Source: Burkholderiaceae bacterium
GTDB taxonomy: Bacteria > Pseudomonadota > Gammaproteobacteria > Burkholderiales > Burkholderiaceae_C
DNA length: 64,000 nucleotides
NCBI GenBank assembly: GCA_913776825.1
Contig: CAJYPV010000010.1
Span: 170,981 to 234,980 of the forward strand
Direction of reading: 5' to 3'
Shown here: positions 8,606 to 16,273 of the stretch, one piece after another
Position numbering within the stretch: position 1 is the first letter of the stretch
Layout: every line of letters starts with the position of its first letter
Notes under the pieces: generated by a model
The model's input: the letters and a program-made list of their open reading frames with translations, nothing else
Databases searched by the model: none
Told to the model about the DNA's origin: nothing
Translations under genes and position numbers: made by a program

Positions 8606-8944
8606 ATGCCGATGAATGCCCATTACGCCCTGACCGAGCCGCTGCGTGAAGCGGTGGATGCGCTCTCCCACGAGGGACCGGTGCTGGTCGAGTTCGGCGC
8701 CCCCTGGTGTCCGCACTGCATCAGCGCCCAGACGCTGCTGGAGCAGGCCTTCGAGGGCGGCCATCCCAACCTGCGCCACATCAAGGTCGAAGACGGCAAG
8801 GGTCAGGCGCTGGGCCGGTCCTTCAAGGTCAAGCTCTGGCCGACGCTGATCTTCCTGCGCGACGGCCAGGAAGTCGCCCGGCTGGTCAGGCCCACCGAGG
8901 ACGGGGATATCCGGGCCGCACTGGCCCGCGTCGATCCCGCTTGA
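8606..8944 (+). CDS. Thioredoxin-family protein (CPHC active site)
   Basis: 112 residues with a thioredoxin fold. The active site is WCPHC (C35, C38) and the cis-proline is P79 (LWPTLIF). The CPHC dipeptide is the DsbA-type pair rather than the CGPC of classical thioredoxin, which would raise the redox potential. There is no signal peptide, so it should act in the cytoplasm. It starts 14 bases after the kinase stop with ACAGGAG as ribosome-binding site and precedes the esterase by 15 bases, so it probably belongs to the same transcript. The substrate is unknown. Confidence 0.9.
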   Translation: MPMNAHYALTEPLREAVDALSHEGPVLVEFGAPWCPHCISAQTLLEQAFEGGHPNLRHIKVEDGKGQALGRSFKVKLWPTLIFLRDGQEVARLVRPTEDGDIRAALARVDPA

Positions 8945-8959
8945 CCCACAATTCGGGGC

Positions 8960-9664
8960 ATGACTCATGCTGCCCATGTGCTGCTGCCCCAGGACGGTCC
9001 GGCGGACCTGATGTTCGTGCTGTTGCACGGCGCAGGTGCCAACGGCGAACAGATGCGCCCCCTGGCGGAAGCCTTGCACCGCCAATATCCGCGCGCCGCC
9101 CTGGTGCTGCCCGATGCGTTCGAGCCCTTCGATGCCGTGCCCGGCGGCGGGGCGGGATTCCAATGGTTCTCTGAACAGGGTGACGAGGCCCAGCGTGCCG
9201 AGCGCCTGAGCGCGACCGTCCCCGCGCTGGTCACGCTGGTGCGCGGCTGGGCCGAACGGCTGGCGCTGCCGTGGGAGCGTGTCGCGCTGGGCGGCTTCTC
9301 ACAGGGCGCGATCCTGGCGCTGGAAGCGTTGCAGCAGGAGCCGAAATTCGCCGGCCGGGTGCTGGCTTTTGGCGGCGCCTTCGCCTACTGGCCGCAACAG
9401 GCGCCTGAGGATGTCTGCATCCACCTGCTGCATGGCAAGGAGGATCAGGAGCTGCCCTACCCGCCGCTGCTGAAGGCGGCGCAGGAACTGGTGTCGCTGG
9501 GGGCGGACATCACCGCCGATGTGCTGCCCAACGTCGGACACGAACTCCATCCGCAGCTCATCGAGCGCGCGATGGAGCAGTTGCGCACCTTCATCCCCGC
9601 CAAGCTGTGGCGGGAAGCGGTCGTCGCGGCGGCTGAGCAGGACAACGCCGAGCCGCGGCACTGA
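8960..9664 (+). CDS. Alpha/beta-hydrolase, phospholipase/carboxylesterase family (YpfH-like esterase)
   Basis: 234 residues of the carboxylesterase/acyl-protein-thioesterase branch. The oxyanion loop is LLHGAGANG (22-29). The catalytic triad is visible: S114 in GGFSQGA, D162 in HGKEDQ and H194 in NVGHELH. The substrate is likely a short-chain ester or thioester, and the protein is cytosolic (no signal peptide). The family YpfH of E. coli is the closest named relative by length and motif order. The gene ends in a convergent arrangement with the M14 peptidase, about 165 bases away. Confidence 0.9.
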   Translation: MTHAAHVLLPQDGPADLMFVLLHGAGANGEQMRPLAEALHRQYPRAALVLPDAFEPFDAVPGGGAGFQWFSEQGDEAQRAERLSATVPALVTLVRGWAERLALPWERVALGGFSQGAILALEALQQEPKFAGRVLAFGGAFAYWPQQAPEDVCIHLLHGKEDQELPYPPLLKAAQELVSLGADITADVLPNVGHELHPQLIERAMEQLRTFIPAKLWREAVVAAAEQDNAEPRH

Positions 9665-9828
9665 ACGCCGATCGATGCCGGCGGCGTTGAGCCGTCGGCA
9701 GGTGAGATTCGTCGCCAGTCCCGCCGTGCTCCTGGCGCCGTCTCGCCTTCAGCGCTGCCGAGTCGTGAGACTTTCCGCACTGGGGCCTGGACCGGGCTGA
9801 ACGCCTCAGGCACCGAGACGGGCCGCGC

Positions 9829-11538
9829 TCAATCCAGCGTCACTTCGGTCCGCACGGTCCCTGCGCGCTCGGCGCTGGCCATCAGATTGATCCGCGTGCC
9901 CTTGGGCGCGCGCACCACCCACTCGCCCACGGCCCGGTCGCCGGTGACGTTCGCTTCCGGTCGGAAGGCGAGTTGCGACTGCCTGGGCGCGTGGCCGTCC
10001 AGCTGCGGGCCTTCCATGCGGGATTTGCCGCTCAGCAGGCTGATGGCGGACTCGTCCGGCAACAGGATCTCGAACATGACGCCGCGCACCTGTTTGCGGG
10101 TCAGCGCCTGCTTGGTCACATAGGCCGGCAGCCAGCCGCTGTTGGCCACGGCCAGGCGCACGCGCCAGGTGTCGGGCCCGAGCGCGCGGACCTCGGTGCG
10201 CAGCAGTTCCAGCCGCGGCAGGCTGAGCGCGATCTGGTTCATCCAGGCCGGGAATCGGGCGACCTCGCGCTCCCGCAGATGCGGCGGCGGGTTGCTCCAG
10301 AAGTTCATCTTGTCCCAGCCGCCGATCTCGACCGCGCCCAGCTGCGGATGCTGGAACGGCCGCCACTCCACATGGGCCTGGCCGCCGCACTGCTCGTCGC
10401 TCCAGCGCAGCAGCTTGAGGTCGTCTTCAACCGGATGATCGCGGAACCAGTCGATCCACTTGTAGCCGGTGATGCCGGCCTCCTTGTTGGGCGACCAGAG
10501 TTCGACCACCCAGAACAGCGCCCCCAGATGCTCATAGACCCAATCCTGGGTGCCGGTGATGACTTCCTTCGGGTGGTACTTGAAGTCGTGCCAGATGCTG
10601 ACGCAGGGATAGCCGGTGTGCTTTTCCCCCAGCGCTGAAAAGCGCTGGAAGGTCCACAGGTCTTCCGGGGCCATGTCGTCGTCGCTGCGGGTGCCGCATG
10701 GGCGCAGGATCACGCCGCTGTGGGTGTGGAAGCTGATGGCGGCACCGATGTTGGGATGGCCGACCATGAAGTCCACCATCGCCCGCACCTCGGGCTCGCT
10801 GGTGGGATAGGGGCCGGCGCCGCTCTGCTCGAATTCCTGGCGCCATCCGGCGGGGAAGTTGCGGTTCAGGTCCAGGCCTTCGCGGTCCTTGTTGACCTGG
10901 AGGGTCAGGCCGTCGTGGTTGAGCACCAGGCCTTCGGGCATCAGACGGAAATACTCCCCGCCGAATTCGCCGGGCTCGCGGGCGACCATCAGGCGGGGAT
11001 CGTCTGGATGCTTCTTGTAGCCGCCATGCGGATCGGGCACGCGCATCTGCAGGATGCGCCCATCGCCGTCGATGTCCTCCAGGGTCAGGCCGTCGACGGG
11101 CGCTTCGTCATGCGGATACGGCCGGGTGGACGAGCGGATGTGCCGAGGCCGATCCGCCAGCGCGAGTTCGGCCCCATCCGGATTCAGGCGCGGGACCATG
11201 TAGATCACGCGGGTGTCCAGCAGCTCGGTCACCTGGGCATCGCTGCCGTATTTCGTCAGCAGGTCGTGCAGGTAATAGAGGCAGGAGGTGCAGGCGGTGA
11301 GTTCGGACGCATGAATGTTGCCGTCGACCCAGAACGCGGGCTTGTCCACATCCGCGCCCGTGGCCGTGTGGGTGAGGATCACCACCCAGATGTCGCGGCC
11401 CTCATGGCTCTTGCCGATCGATCGCACCGACACCAGGTTCGGACGGGCCTCGGCGTAGGCGAAGAGCCGTTCGGTGAGCGCGTCGTAGCGCGGAAACTCA
11501 TCGAAGCGTGGCGTGGGCAGCGGCGGTGGCGTCGGCAT
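9829..11538 (-). CDS. M14-family zinc carboxypeptidase
   Basis: 569 residues from the ATG at 11538. A GTG-free upstream extension to 11640 would add 34 residues without family resemblance. The zinc ligands are H76 and E79 (GNIHASEL) and a histidine in SFHTHSG near 265. The catalytic glutamate is in VVELWSP near 344. The peptidase domain covers about 15-400 and is followed by a beta-rich C-terminal domain (about 430-569). M14 enzymes remove C-terminal residues from peptides. No signal peptide is evident, so its location is uncertain. The start lies about 100 bases after the LytTR regulator stop on the same strand. Confidence 0.9.
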   Translation of the reverse strand: MPTPPPLPTPRFDEFPRYDALTERLFAYAEARPNLVSVRSIGKSHEGRDIWVVILTHTATGADVDKPAFWVDGNIHASELTACTSCLYYLHDLLTKYGSDAQVTELLDTRVIYMVPRLNPDGAELALADRPRHIRSSTRPYPHDEAPVDGLTLEDIDGDGRILQMRVPDPHGGYKKHPDDPRLMVAREPGEFGGEYFRLMPEGLVLNHDGLTLQVNKDREGLDLNRNFPAGWRQEFEQSGAGPYPTSEPEVRAMVDFMVGHPNIGAAISFHTHSGVILRPCGTRSDDDMAPEDLWTFQRFSALGEKHTGYPCVSIWHDFKYHPKEVITGTQDWVYEHLGALFWVVELWSPNKEAGITGYKWIDWFRDHPVEDDLKLLRWSDEQCGGQAHVEWRPFQHPQLGAVEIGGWDKMNFWSNPPPHLREREVARFPAWMNQIALSLPRLELLRTEVRALGPDTWRVRLAVANSGWLPAYVTKQALTRKQVRGVMFEILLPDESAISLLSGKSRMEGPQLDGHAPRQSQLAFRPEANVTGDRAVGEWVVRAPKGTRINLMASAERAGTVRTEVTLD

Positions 11539-11636
11539 GGCGGGCCTGGCGGTGAGGGTGAGGCCATTGTGCCGAGCCCGACCCGGGACGCGCTTGGTTA
11601 AAACGCTAGTCGACGCAGGCGGAATGCCCCGACCGC

Positions 11637-12440
11637 TCACTGCCCCTTGAACAACCCCTGAAACTGCCGCGACACCGGCAGCTTCTCCGCCGAGCCCTTC
11701 AGGCTCAGCTGCATGGTGTTTTCATCCACCCGGGTGGCGCTGGCGACGAAGCGGCTGTTCACCACCACCGAGCGGTGCACCTGCCAGAACAGCTGCGGGT
11801 CCAGCTCGGTCAGCAATTCCTTGAGCGCGGTCCGGATCCAGGCCTCGCCGTCACGGTGCACCACGCGGGTGTAGCGGCTGTCACTCTGGAAGAAGAGGAC
11901 GTCCTCCGGCGGAATCAGCTGGATCTCGCGACCGTGGCTCGCCTGGATCGGTCGCATCGTCGGTCGATGCGTCGGCAGCAGTTGACGCAGCAGCTCGAGC
12001 GTGCCGGCAGGCAGCGGCGATGCACCGCCTGCGGCGGGCACAGCGGCTTCCTCCGCCGCTTCCGCCGCCTGCGCCTGGCGTTGGCGGATGCGCTGCAGGC
12101 ATTGCTGCAGGCGGGCGTCCTCGACCGGCTTGAGCACGTAATCGACCACGCCTGCATCGAAGGCGGAGAGCGCATGGTCGCCATAGGCGGTGACGAACAC
12201 CACCTGCGGCGGTTCGGCGAGCTGGGCCAGCCGATGCGCCACGTCCAGGCCCGACAGGCCCGGCATGCGGATGTCCAGGAAACACAGCGCCGGCTCGTGG
12301 GCCAGGCAGTCATCCCACGCATCCACGCCATTGGCGCAGGCCGCCACGATCTCCAGTTCCGGCGCCAGGCGCTGCAGCGCCGCTCGGAGTTGCTCGCGGG
12401 GGCCTTCCTCGTCGTCGGCAATCAGGGTGCGGATCTTCAT
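11637..12440 (-). CDS. LytTR-family response regulator
   Basis: 267 residues. The receiver (1-125) has D10-D11-E12 (ADDEEG), phosphoacceptor D56 (FLDIRMPG) and K104 (VLKPVED). A Gln/Ala-rich linker (about 115-150) leads to a LytTR DNA-binding domain (about 165-267: IQASHGREIQLIPPEDVLFFQSDSR in part, and WQVHRSVVVNSRFV). Members bind direct repeats upstream of target promoters. The start overlaps the stop of the kinase gene by 4 bases, so this is a typical LytS/LytR-type pair. The target cannot be read; the M14 peptidase downstream on the same strand is one candidate for co-transcription. Confidence 0.93.
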   Translation of the reverse strand: MKIRTLIADDEEGPREQLRAALQRLAPELEIVAACANGVDAWDDCLAHEPALCFLDIRMPGLSGLDVAHRLAQLAEPPQVVFVTAYGDHALSAFDAGVVDYVLKPVEDARLQQCLQRIRQRQAQAAEAAEEAAVPAAGGASPLPAGTLELLRQLLPTHRPTMRPIQASHGREIQLIPPEDVLFFQSDSRYTRVVHRDGEAWIRTALKELLTELDPQLFWQVHRSVVVNSRFVASATRVDENTMQLSLKGSAEKLPVSRQFQGLFKGQ

Positions 12441-13687
12441 GGCGTCGGGGTGTCGTGGGCGGGTTGCGGGAGGGACGTGGCCGAGGGCGCTGAGGCCGGC
12501 GACGCGATGCGCGTCGGACCGATGGCGGGCGCCTCCGCTGACGGGGCGGCCGACGAGGCCTTTGCCGGTCGCGCGGGGTCGGGCTGCAGCGGCAGCTCGA
12601 TCCAGGCCAGGCAGCCGGGCGAAGCGGGCTCCAGACCCAACTGCGCGGCGGTGCCGAACTGCGCCTGCAGGCGCTCGCGGGTGTTGGTCAGGCCCAGGCC
12701 GTCGCAGGCGTCGGCGGGCAGCCCCTGGCCGCTGTCCTGCACTTCCAGTCGCAGCAGGCCGCCTTCGCCCGCACGCGCGCTCGCCGTCAGGCCGACGCGG
12801 ATGGCCACATGGCCGCCGCGCAGGCTGGGTTCGATGCCGTGGGTGATGGCGTTCTCCGCCAGGGTGAGCAAGGTGCCGGGCGGCAGCGTGGCCGCCGCCA
12901 TGCCGGACTGGCTGCCGGGCGCGAGATCGACCGACCAGGTCAGCCGCTGGCCCAGTCGGGCCTGCATGACCTCGAGGTAGCTGCGCACGATCTGCAGCTC
13001 CTGCTCCAGGGCCAGACGCTCCTGCGCAAACATCGGCAGCGTCGCCCGCAGGTAGCGGGTGAGCGAGCGCAGCATCGGGCCGGCGCGCTCATCGCGGGTG
13101 TCGACCCAATGCTGCAGGGACGCCAGCGTGTTGAACAGGAAGTGCGGCTGAATCTGGGCCGTGGCCAGCCGCTGGGCCAGGGCGATGCGCTCCTGCTGCG
13201 CATCCAGTTCTCGCAGTCGGGCCTCGATCTGCTGGGTGCGGTAGAGCGTCAGGAACCACCACGACGTCATGATCAGGCACATGCCGCCGATGACGAAGGG
13301 CATGCTCTCCAGCACCTGGGTCTTCCAACCGAACCGGGTCAGCAGCACCTGGGTGGACGCGATGCCGACACCGGTGGCCAGCGACACCACGTTGTAGCGG
13401 GTCCGCGTGGGATTCCGCCAGAGCCACCGAGCGACCAGCAGGCCGAGGGTGCTCACGCCCAGCACGCTGATGACCGCACCCACCGCGCTGCCTGGCGGCA
13501 TCTGGTTGTAGAAGATGGCGACGATCAGCACCACGTTGGTGTAGACGTAGCCGTCGATCGCGGAGGACCAACCCGGCCCGCCGGCCCGGGCGAGTTCCGC
13601 GGCCGTGAAGACCCGGCGCGGCCCGGGGAAGAGCCACTGGGACCAATGGAAGCGAGGGGTATCGGCCATGGCGCTGCGAAGAGTCAT
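12437..13687 (-). CDS. LytS/YehU-type sensor histidine kinase
   Basis: 416 residues. Four membrane helices occupy about 46-150. The His_kinase domain signature QIQPHFLFNTLASLQHW places the phosphoacceptor at H182. The ATPase domain has ENAITHGIEPSL, VQDSGQGLP and GLGLTNTRERL. The C-terminus (about 375-416) is a Pro/Ala/Ser-rich tail without a domain. Neither the ATG at 13687 nor the in-frame ATG at 13669 has a clear ribosome-binding site, so either could be the start. The kinase shares a 4-base overlap with its response regulator. Confidence 0.9.
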   Translation of the reverse strand: MTLRSAMADTPRFHWSQWLFPGPRRVFTAAELARAGGPGWSSAIDGYVYTNVVLIVAIFYNQMPPGSAVGAVISVLGVSTLGLLVARWLWRNPTRTRYNVVSLATGVGIASTQVLLTRFGWKTQVLESMPFVIGGMCLIMTSWWFLTLYRTQQIEARLRELDAQQERIALAQRLATAQIQPHFLFNTLASLQHWVDTRDERAGPMLRSLTRYLRATLPMFAQERLALEQELQIVRSYLEVMQARLGQRLTWSVDLAPGSQSGMAAATLPPGTLLTLAENAITHGIEPSLRGGHVAIRVGLTASARAGEGGLLRLEVQDSGQGLPADACDGLGLTNTRERLQAQFGTAAQLGLEPASPGCLAWIELPLQPDPARPAKASSAAPSAEAPAIGPTRIASPASAPSATSLPQPAHDTPTP

Positions 13688-13868
13688 GAGTCTGGAGTCT
13701 AGGCCGCGTCACCCTGGACGCCCCACGCCTGCGGCGAATGGCAGTCAGACGGGATGAATGGGGCGGGAGGCTCGGTCGGCGGCGCCCAGCGGCCGGGAGT
13801 GGCGGGGGGGCTGACCGATAGCGGCGCGCGGGCGCAGGATCAAGCGGACGGCGGCGCGTGTCGACGGT

Positions 13869-14624
13869 TCAGCAGAAGGCCTCGCCGCCGACGAACACCT
13901 TCAGCTCGCCCGGCGCGATCGCGCACCACGGCTCATCGCGGGTGAGGGGCTCGGTGGCGACGATGGCAATGCGGTCGGTGTCGGTGTTGCGGGCGCCGAG
14001 GTCCACGGTCAGGTCCTCGTCCTGCAGCGTGACGGGGCCGAAGGGCGGCTGGCGCAGCAGGTAATGCAGATGGGTCGATCCATGCGCCCACAGCGCCTGG
14101 CCGTTGGACAGCAGCATGTTGAAGGTGCCGTGCCGGTTGAGCTGCGGCAGCAGCTCGCGCAGGGTGTGGTTGAGCTCCTCGATCGCCGGCATGTCCGCAT
14201 GGGCCTTGGCCAGTTCCTGCATCAGCCAGCAGAAGGCCTGCTCGCTGTCGGTCAGCCCGACCGGGCGGAAGGCCGCATGCAGCCGCGGCGCGAAGCCCTT
14301 GAGGTCGCCGTTGTGGGCGAACACCCAGTAGCGGCCCCACAGCTCGCGCACGAAGGGATGGGTGTTCTCCAGCGCGACCACGCCTTGCGTGGCCTTGCGG
14401 ATGTGCGCGATGACGACATCGCTCTGGATCGGATAGCGCTTGACCATCTCCGCCAGCGGCGAGACTCGCGCGCTGTGGTGGTCGACGAAATGCCGCAAGC
14501 CGCGGCCTTCGAAGAAGGCGATGCCGAAGCCGTCCTTGTGCTCATGGGCCCGGGTCGCCAGTCCGGTGAAGCTGAACATCACATCCGTGGGGCGGCGGGC
14601 GTTCATGCCCATCAATTGGCACAT
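13869..14624 (-). CDS. Class II glutamine amidotransferase (YafJ-like)
   Basis: 251 residues. The N-terminal nucleophile is Cys2, right after the initiator Met (MCQLMGMNA). The family core is present: HEHKDGFGIAFFEG, ARVSPL, VVIAHIRKATQG, NTHPFVRELWGRYWVFAHNGDLKGF. The glutaminase domain takes up the whole protein and no synthase domain is attached, as in YafJ, whose amide acceptor is unknown. Length matches the family. Its neighbours show no functional link; it is flanked by a regulatory pair and a short tandem repeat. Confidence 0.92.
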   Translation of the reverse strand: MCQLMGMNARRPTDVMFSFTGLATRAHEHKDGFGIAFFEGRGLRHFVDHHSARVSPLAEMVKRYPIQSDVVIAHIRKATQGVVALENTHPFVRELWGRYWVFAHNGDLKGFAPRLHAAFRPVGLTDSEQAFCWLMQELAKAHADMPAIEELNHTLRELLPQLNRHGTFNMLLSNGQALWAHGSTHLHYLLRQPPFGPVTLQDEDLTVDLGARNTDTDRIAIVATEPLTRDEPWCAIAPGELKVFVGGEAFC

Positions 14625-14743
14625 CGGGTCGGCTCCGTCAGGTGAAGGATGGCGAGATCATCGGGCCACGCGGTCAGTGGACCACAGCCGCAGGCGTCTG
14701 CGAATGCGCCGGTGGCATGTGCTTATTCGATGACCGGCGCGCG

Positions 14744-14783
14744 GGATCACAAGATCACAGGATCGCAGGATCACCGCATCACG
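14744..14783. repeat. 8-bp tandem repeat, five copies (GATCACAG-like)
   Basis: Consecutive octamers gatcacaa, gatcacag, gatcgcag, gatcaccg, catcacgg. It lies in the 188-base gap between two genes on the minus strand and may vary in copy number between strains. Confidence 0.85.
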
Positions 14784-14811
14784 GTGGCGCGCCGGCATGG
14801 CGCGTGGCGCG

Positions 14812-16056
14812 TCATTCCAGGAACAGCCGGGTCAGGCCCTTCAGGCTGACCAGGTTGCCGGGGTTGCTGGTCTCGTTGAGCACGCCGCTCATGCGGGCCA
14901 CCAGGCGCGGGCTTTTCTTCGCGCGCCAGATCAGCAGATCGGCCAGCCACGGGAAGCGGTTGACGCGGTTGCCGCGCTCATAGAGGTCGTACTTCGGCTG
15001 CAGGCTGCGCAGCGCGGTCTCGTAGGTGGCACGCACGCGGGCGTCGTCAGCGGCGTGCGCCAGGATGGCTTCGGCGGCCAGCAGGCCGGTTTCCATCGCC
15101 TTGCCGATGCCTTCGCCGGTGAAGGAGTAGGTGGAGCCGGCGGCCTCGCCGGTGACCAGCAGGCCGGGACGGGTCCAGCGCGCACCCTTGAGCGTGCAGC
15201 GCAGCGGGGCGCCCTTGAGCTCGCCGATCATGACGCCCTCGGACATCAGGCGCTGGGCGGGCGGATAGTGCTGGACGAAGGCGTCGAAGATCTCGCGCAG
15301 GTTCACGTCCTTCTTCTGGCCCTTGCCGGCCAGGTCGCGATGGCTGTCGGTGACGCCGACGCCGATGTTGAAGCTGCCGTCCGGCGCCGGAAAGATCCAG
15401 CCATATCCAGGCTGCACCGGCTTGCACCACACCACCTCCAGCGCCTTGATCTCATCGACCATCGACGGCGCCCGCACATAGCCGCGCAGCGCGACGCCGC
15501 TGGGCGTGTGGCGCTCGCACATGCCGGCCGCGGTCAGCGCCTTGGGCACGGCGCCGGTCGCCAGCAGCACCCAGTCGGCGCGGATCTCGCGGGTCTCGCC
15601 ATTCACGGCGGCCCGTGCGCCGCAGACGCGGCCCTGAGCGTCTTCCAGCGGGGCTTCGAAGCGGGCCGGCGCGATGAAGCGTGCGCCGGCTTCCTGGGCG
15701 CCGATGTTGAGGATCTCATCCAGCACCTTGCGCGGCAGCACTGCCAGATGGCCGGGCACATCGATGCGACCGCCCCGCGGGCCGATGCAGCCCACGTGGG
15801 CGGAGCGCTGCGCGCGGGCCATCACGCGGTCCAGCAGGCCCAGTCGCTCGAGCGCGCGGTGCGCATCGGGGATCAGGCCGTCGCCGCAGACCTTGTCGCG
15901 GCCGAGGGGCTGCTGGTCGATCATCACCACGTCCTTGCCGGCACGGGCCAGCCAACGGGCGGCGGCGCTGCCAGCCGGGCCGGCGCCGATGATGAGGACG
16001 TGGCAGGAAGCAGGCCAGGAATCGGCGGACATAGGGTGGTGGGGGGCGGTCGTCAT
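14812..16056 (-). CDS. Geranylgeranyl-reductase-family FAD-dependent oxidoreductase
   Basis: 414 residues from the ATG at 16056, which puts the Rossmann glycine motif VLIIGAGPAGSAAA at 20-33; the frame runs open for 35 more codons upstream without family resemblance. Other flavoprotein signatures are DKVCGDGLIP, VLLATGA, GWIFPAPDGSFNIGVGV and GEAAGSTYSFTGEGIGKAMETG. The family reduces isoprenoid double bonds or hydroxylates/oxidises lipid-like substrates (compare FixC and archaeal lipid reductases). The substrate here is unknown. The gene stands alone between the octamer repeat and the receptor terminator. Confidence 0.88.
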   Translation of the reverse strand: MTTAPHHPMSADSWPASCHVLIIGAGPAGSAAARWLARAGKDVVMIDQQPLGRDKVCGDGLIPDAHRALERLGLLDRVMARAQRSAHVGCIGPRGGRIDVPGHLAVLPRKVLDEILNIGAQEAGARFIAPARFEAPLEDAQGRVCGARAAVNGETREIRADWVLLATGAVPKALTAAGMCERHTPSGVALRGYVRAPSMVDEIKALEVVWCKPVQPGYGWIFPAPDGSFNIGVGVTDSHRDLAGKGQKKDVNLREIFDAFVQHYPPAQRLMSEGVMIGELKGAPLRCTLKGARWTRPGLLVTGEAAGSTYSFTGEGIGKAMETGLLAAEAILAHAADDARVRATYETALRSLQPKYDLYERGNRVNRFPWLADLLIWRAKKSPRLVARMSGVLNETSNPGNLVSLKGLTRLFLE

Positions 16057-16206
16057 GGAGCGGGTGATTCTAGGGAAGCTCGGCACCTTTGCTGCCGGGG
16101 AATGCGGCGTTGCGCCGTGCGGCGCGCGCTCCGACAGGCCGCTCTCGCGCCGCTGCCGCACCGAGGCGGCACCGATGGCCGTTCTGAGCCCGCCGCCATC
16201 GGGACG

Positions 16207-16236
16207 AAAAAAAACGGGAGGGTCTCCCCTCCCGTT
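16207..16236 (-). terminator. Rho-independent terminator of the first TonB-receptor gene
   Basis: On the minus strand a 10-bp stem AACGGGAGGG/CCCTCCCGTT with a 4-base loop is followed by eight T. It lies 38 bases after the stop of the receptor gene at 16274. Confidence 0.93.
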
Positions 16237-16273
16237 CGTCTCGCTTCAGACGAGGCGCCCGAGGCGCCAGGTC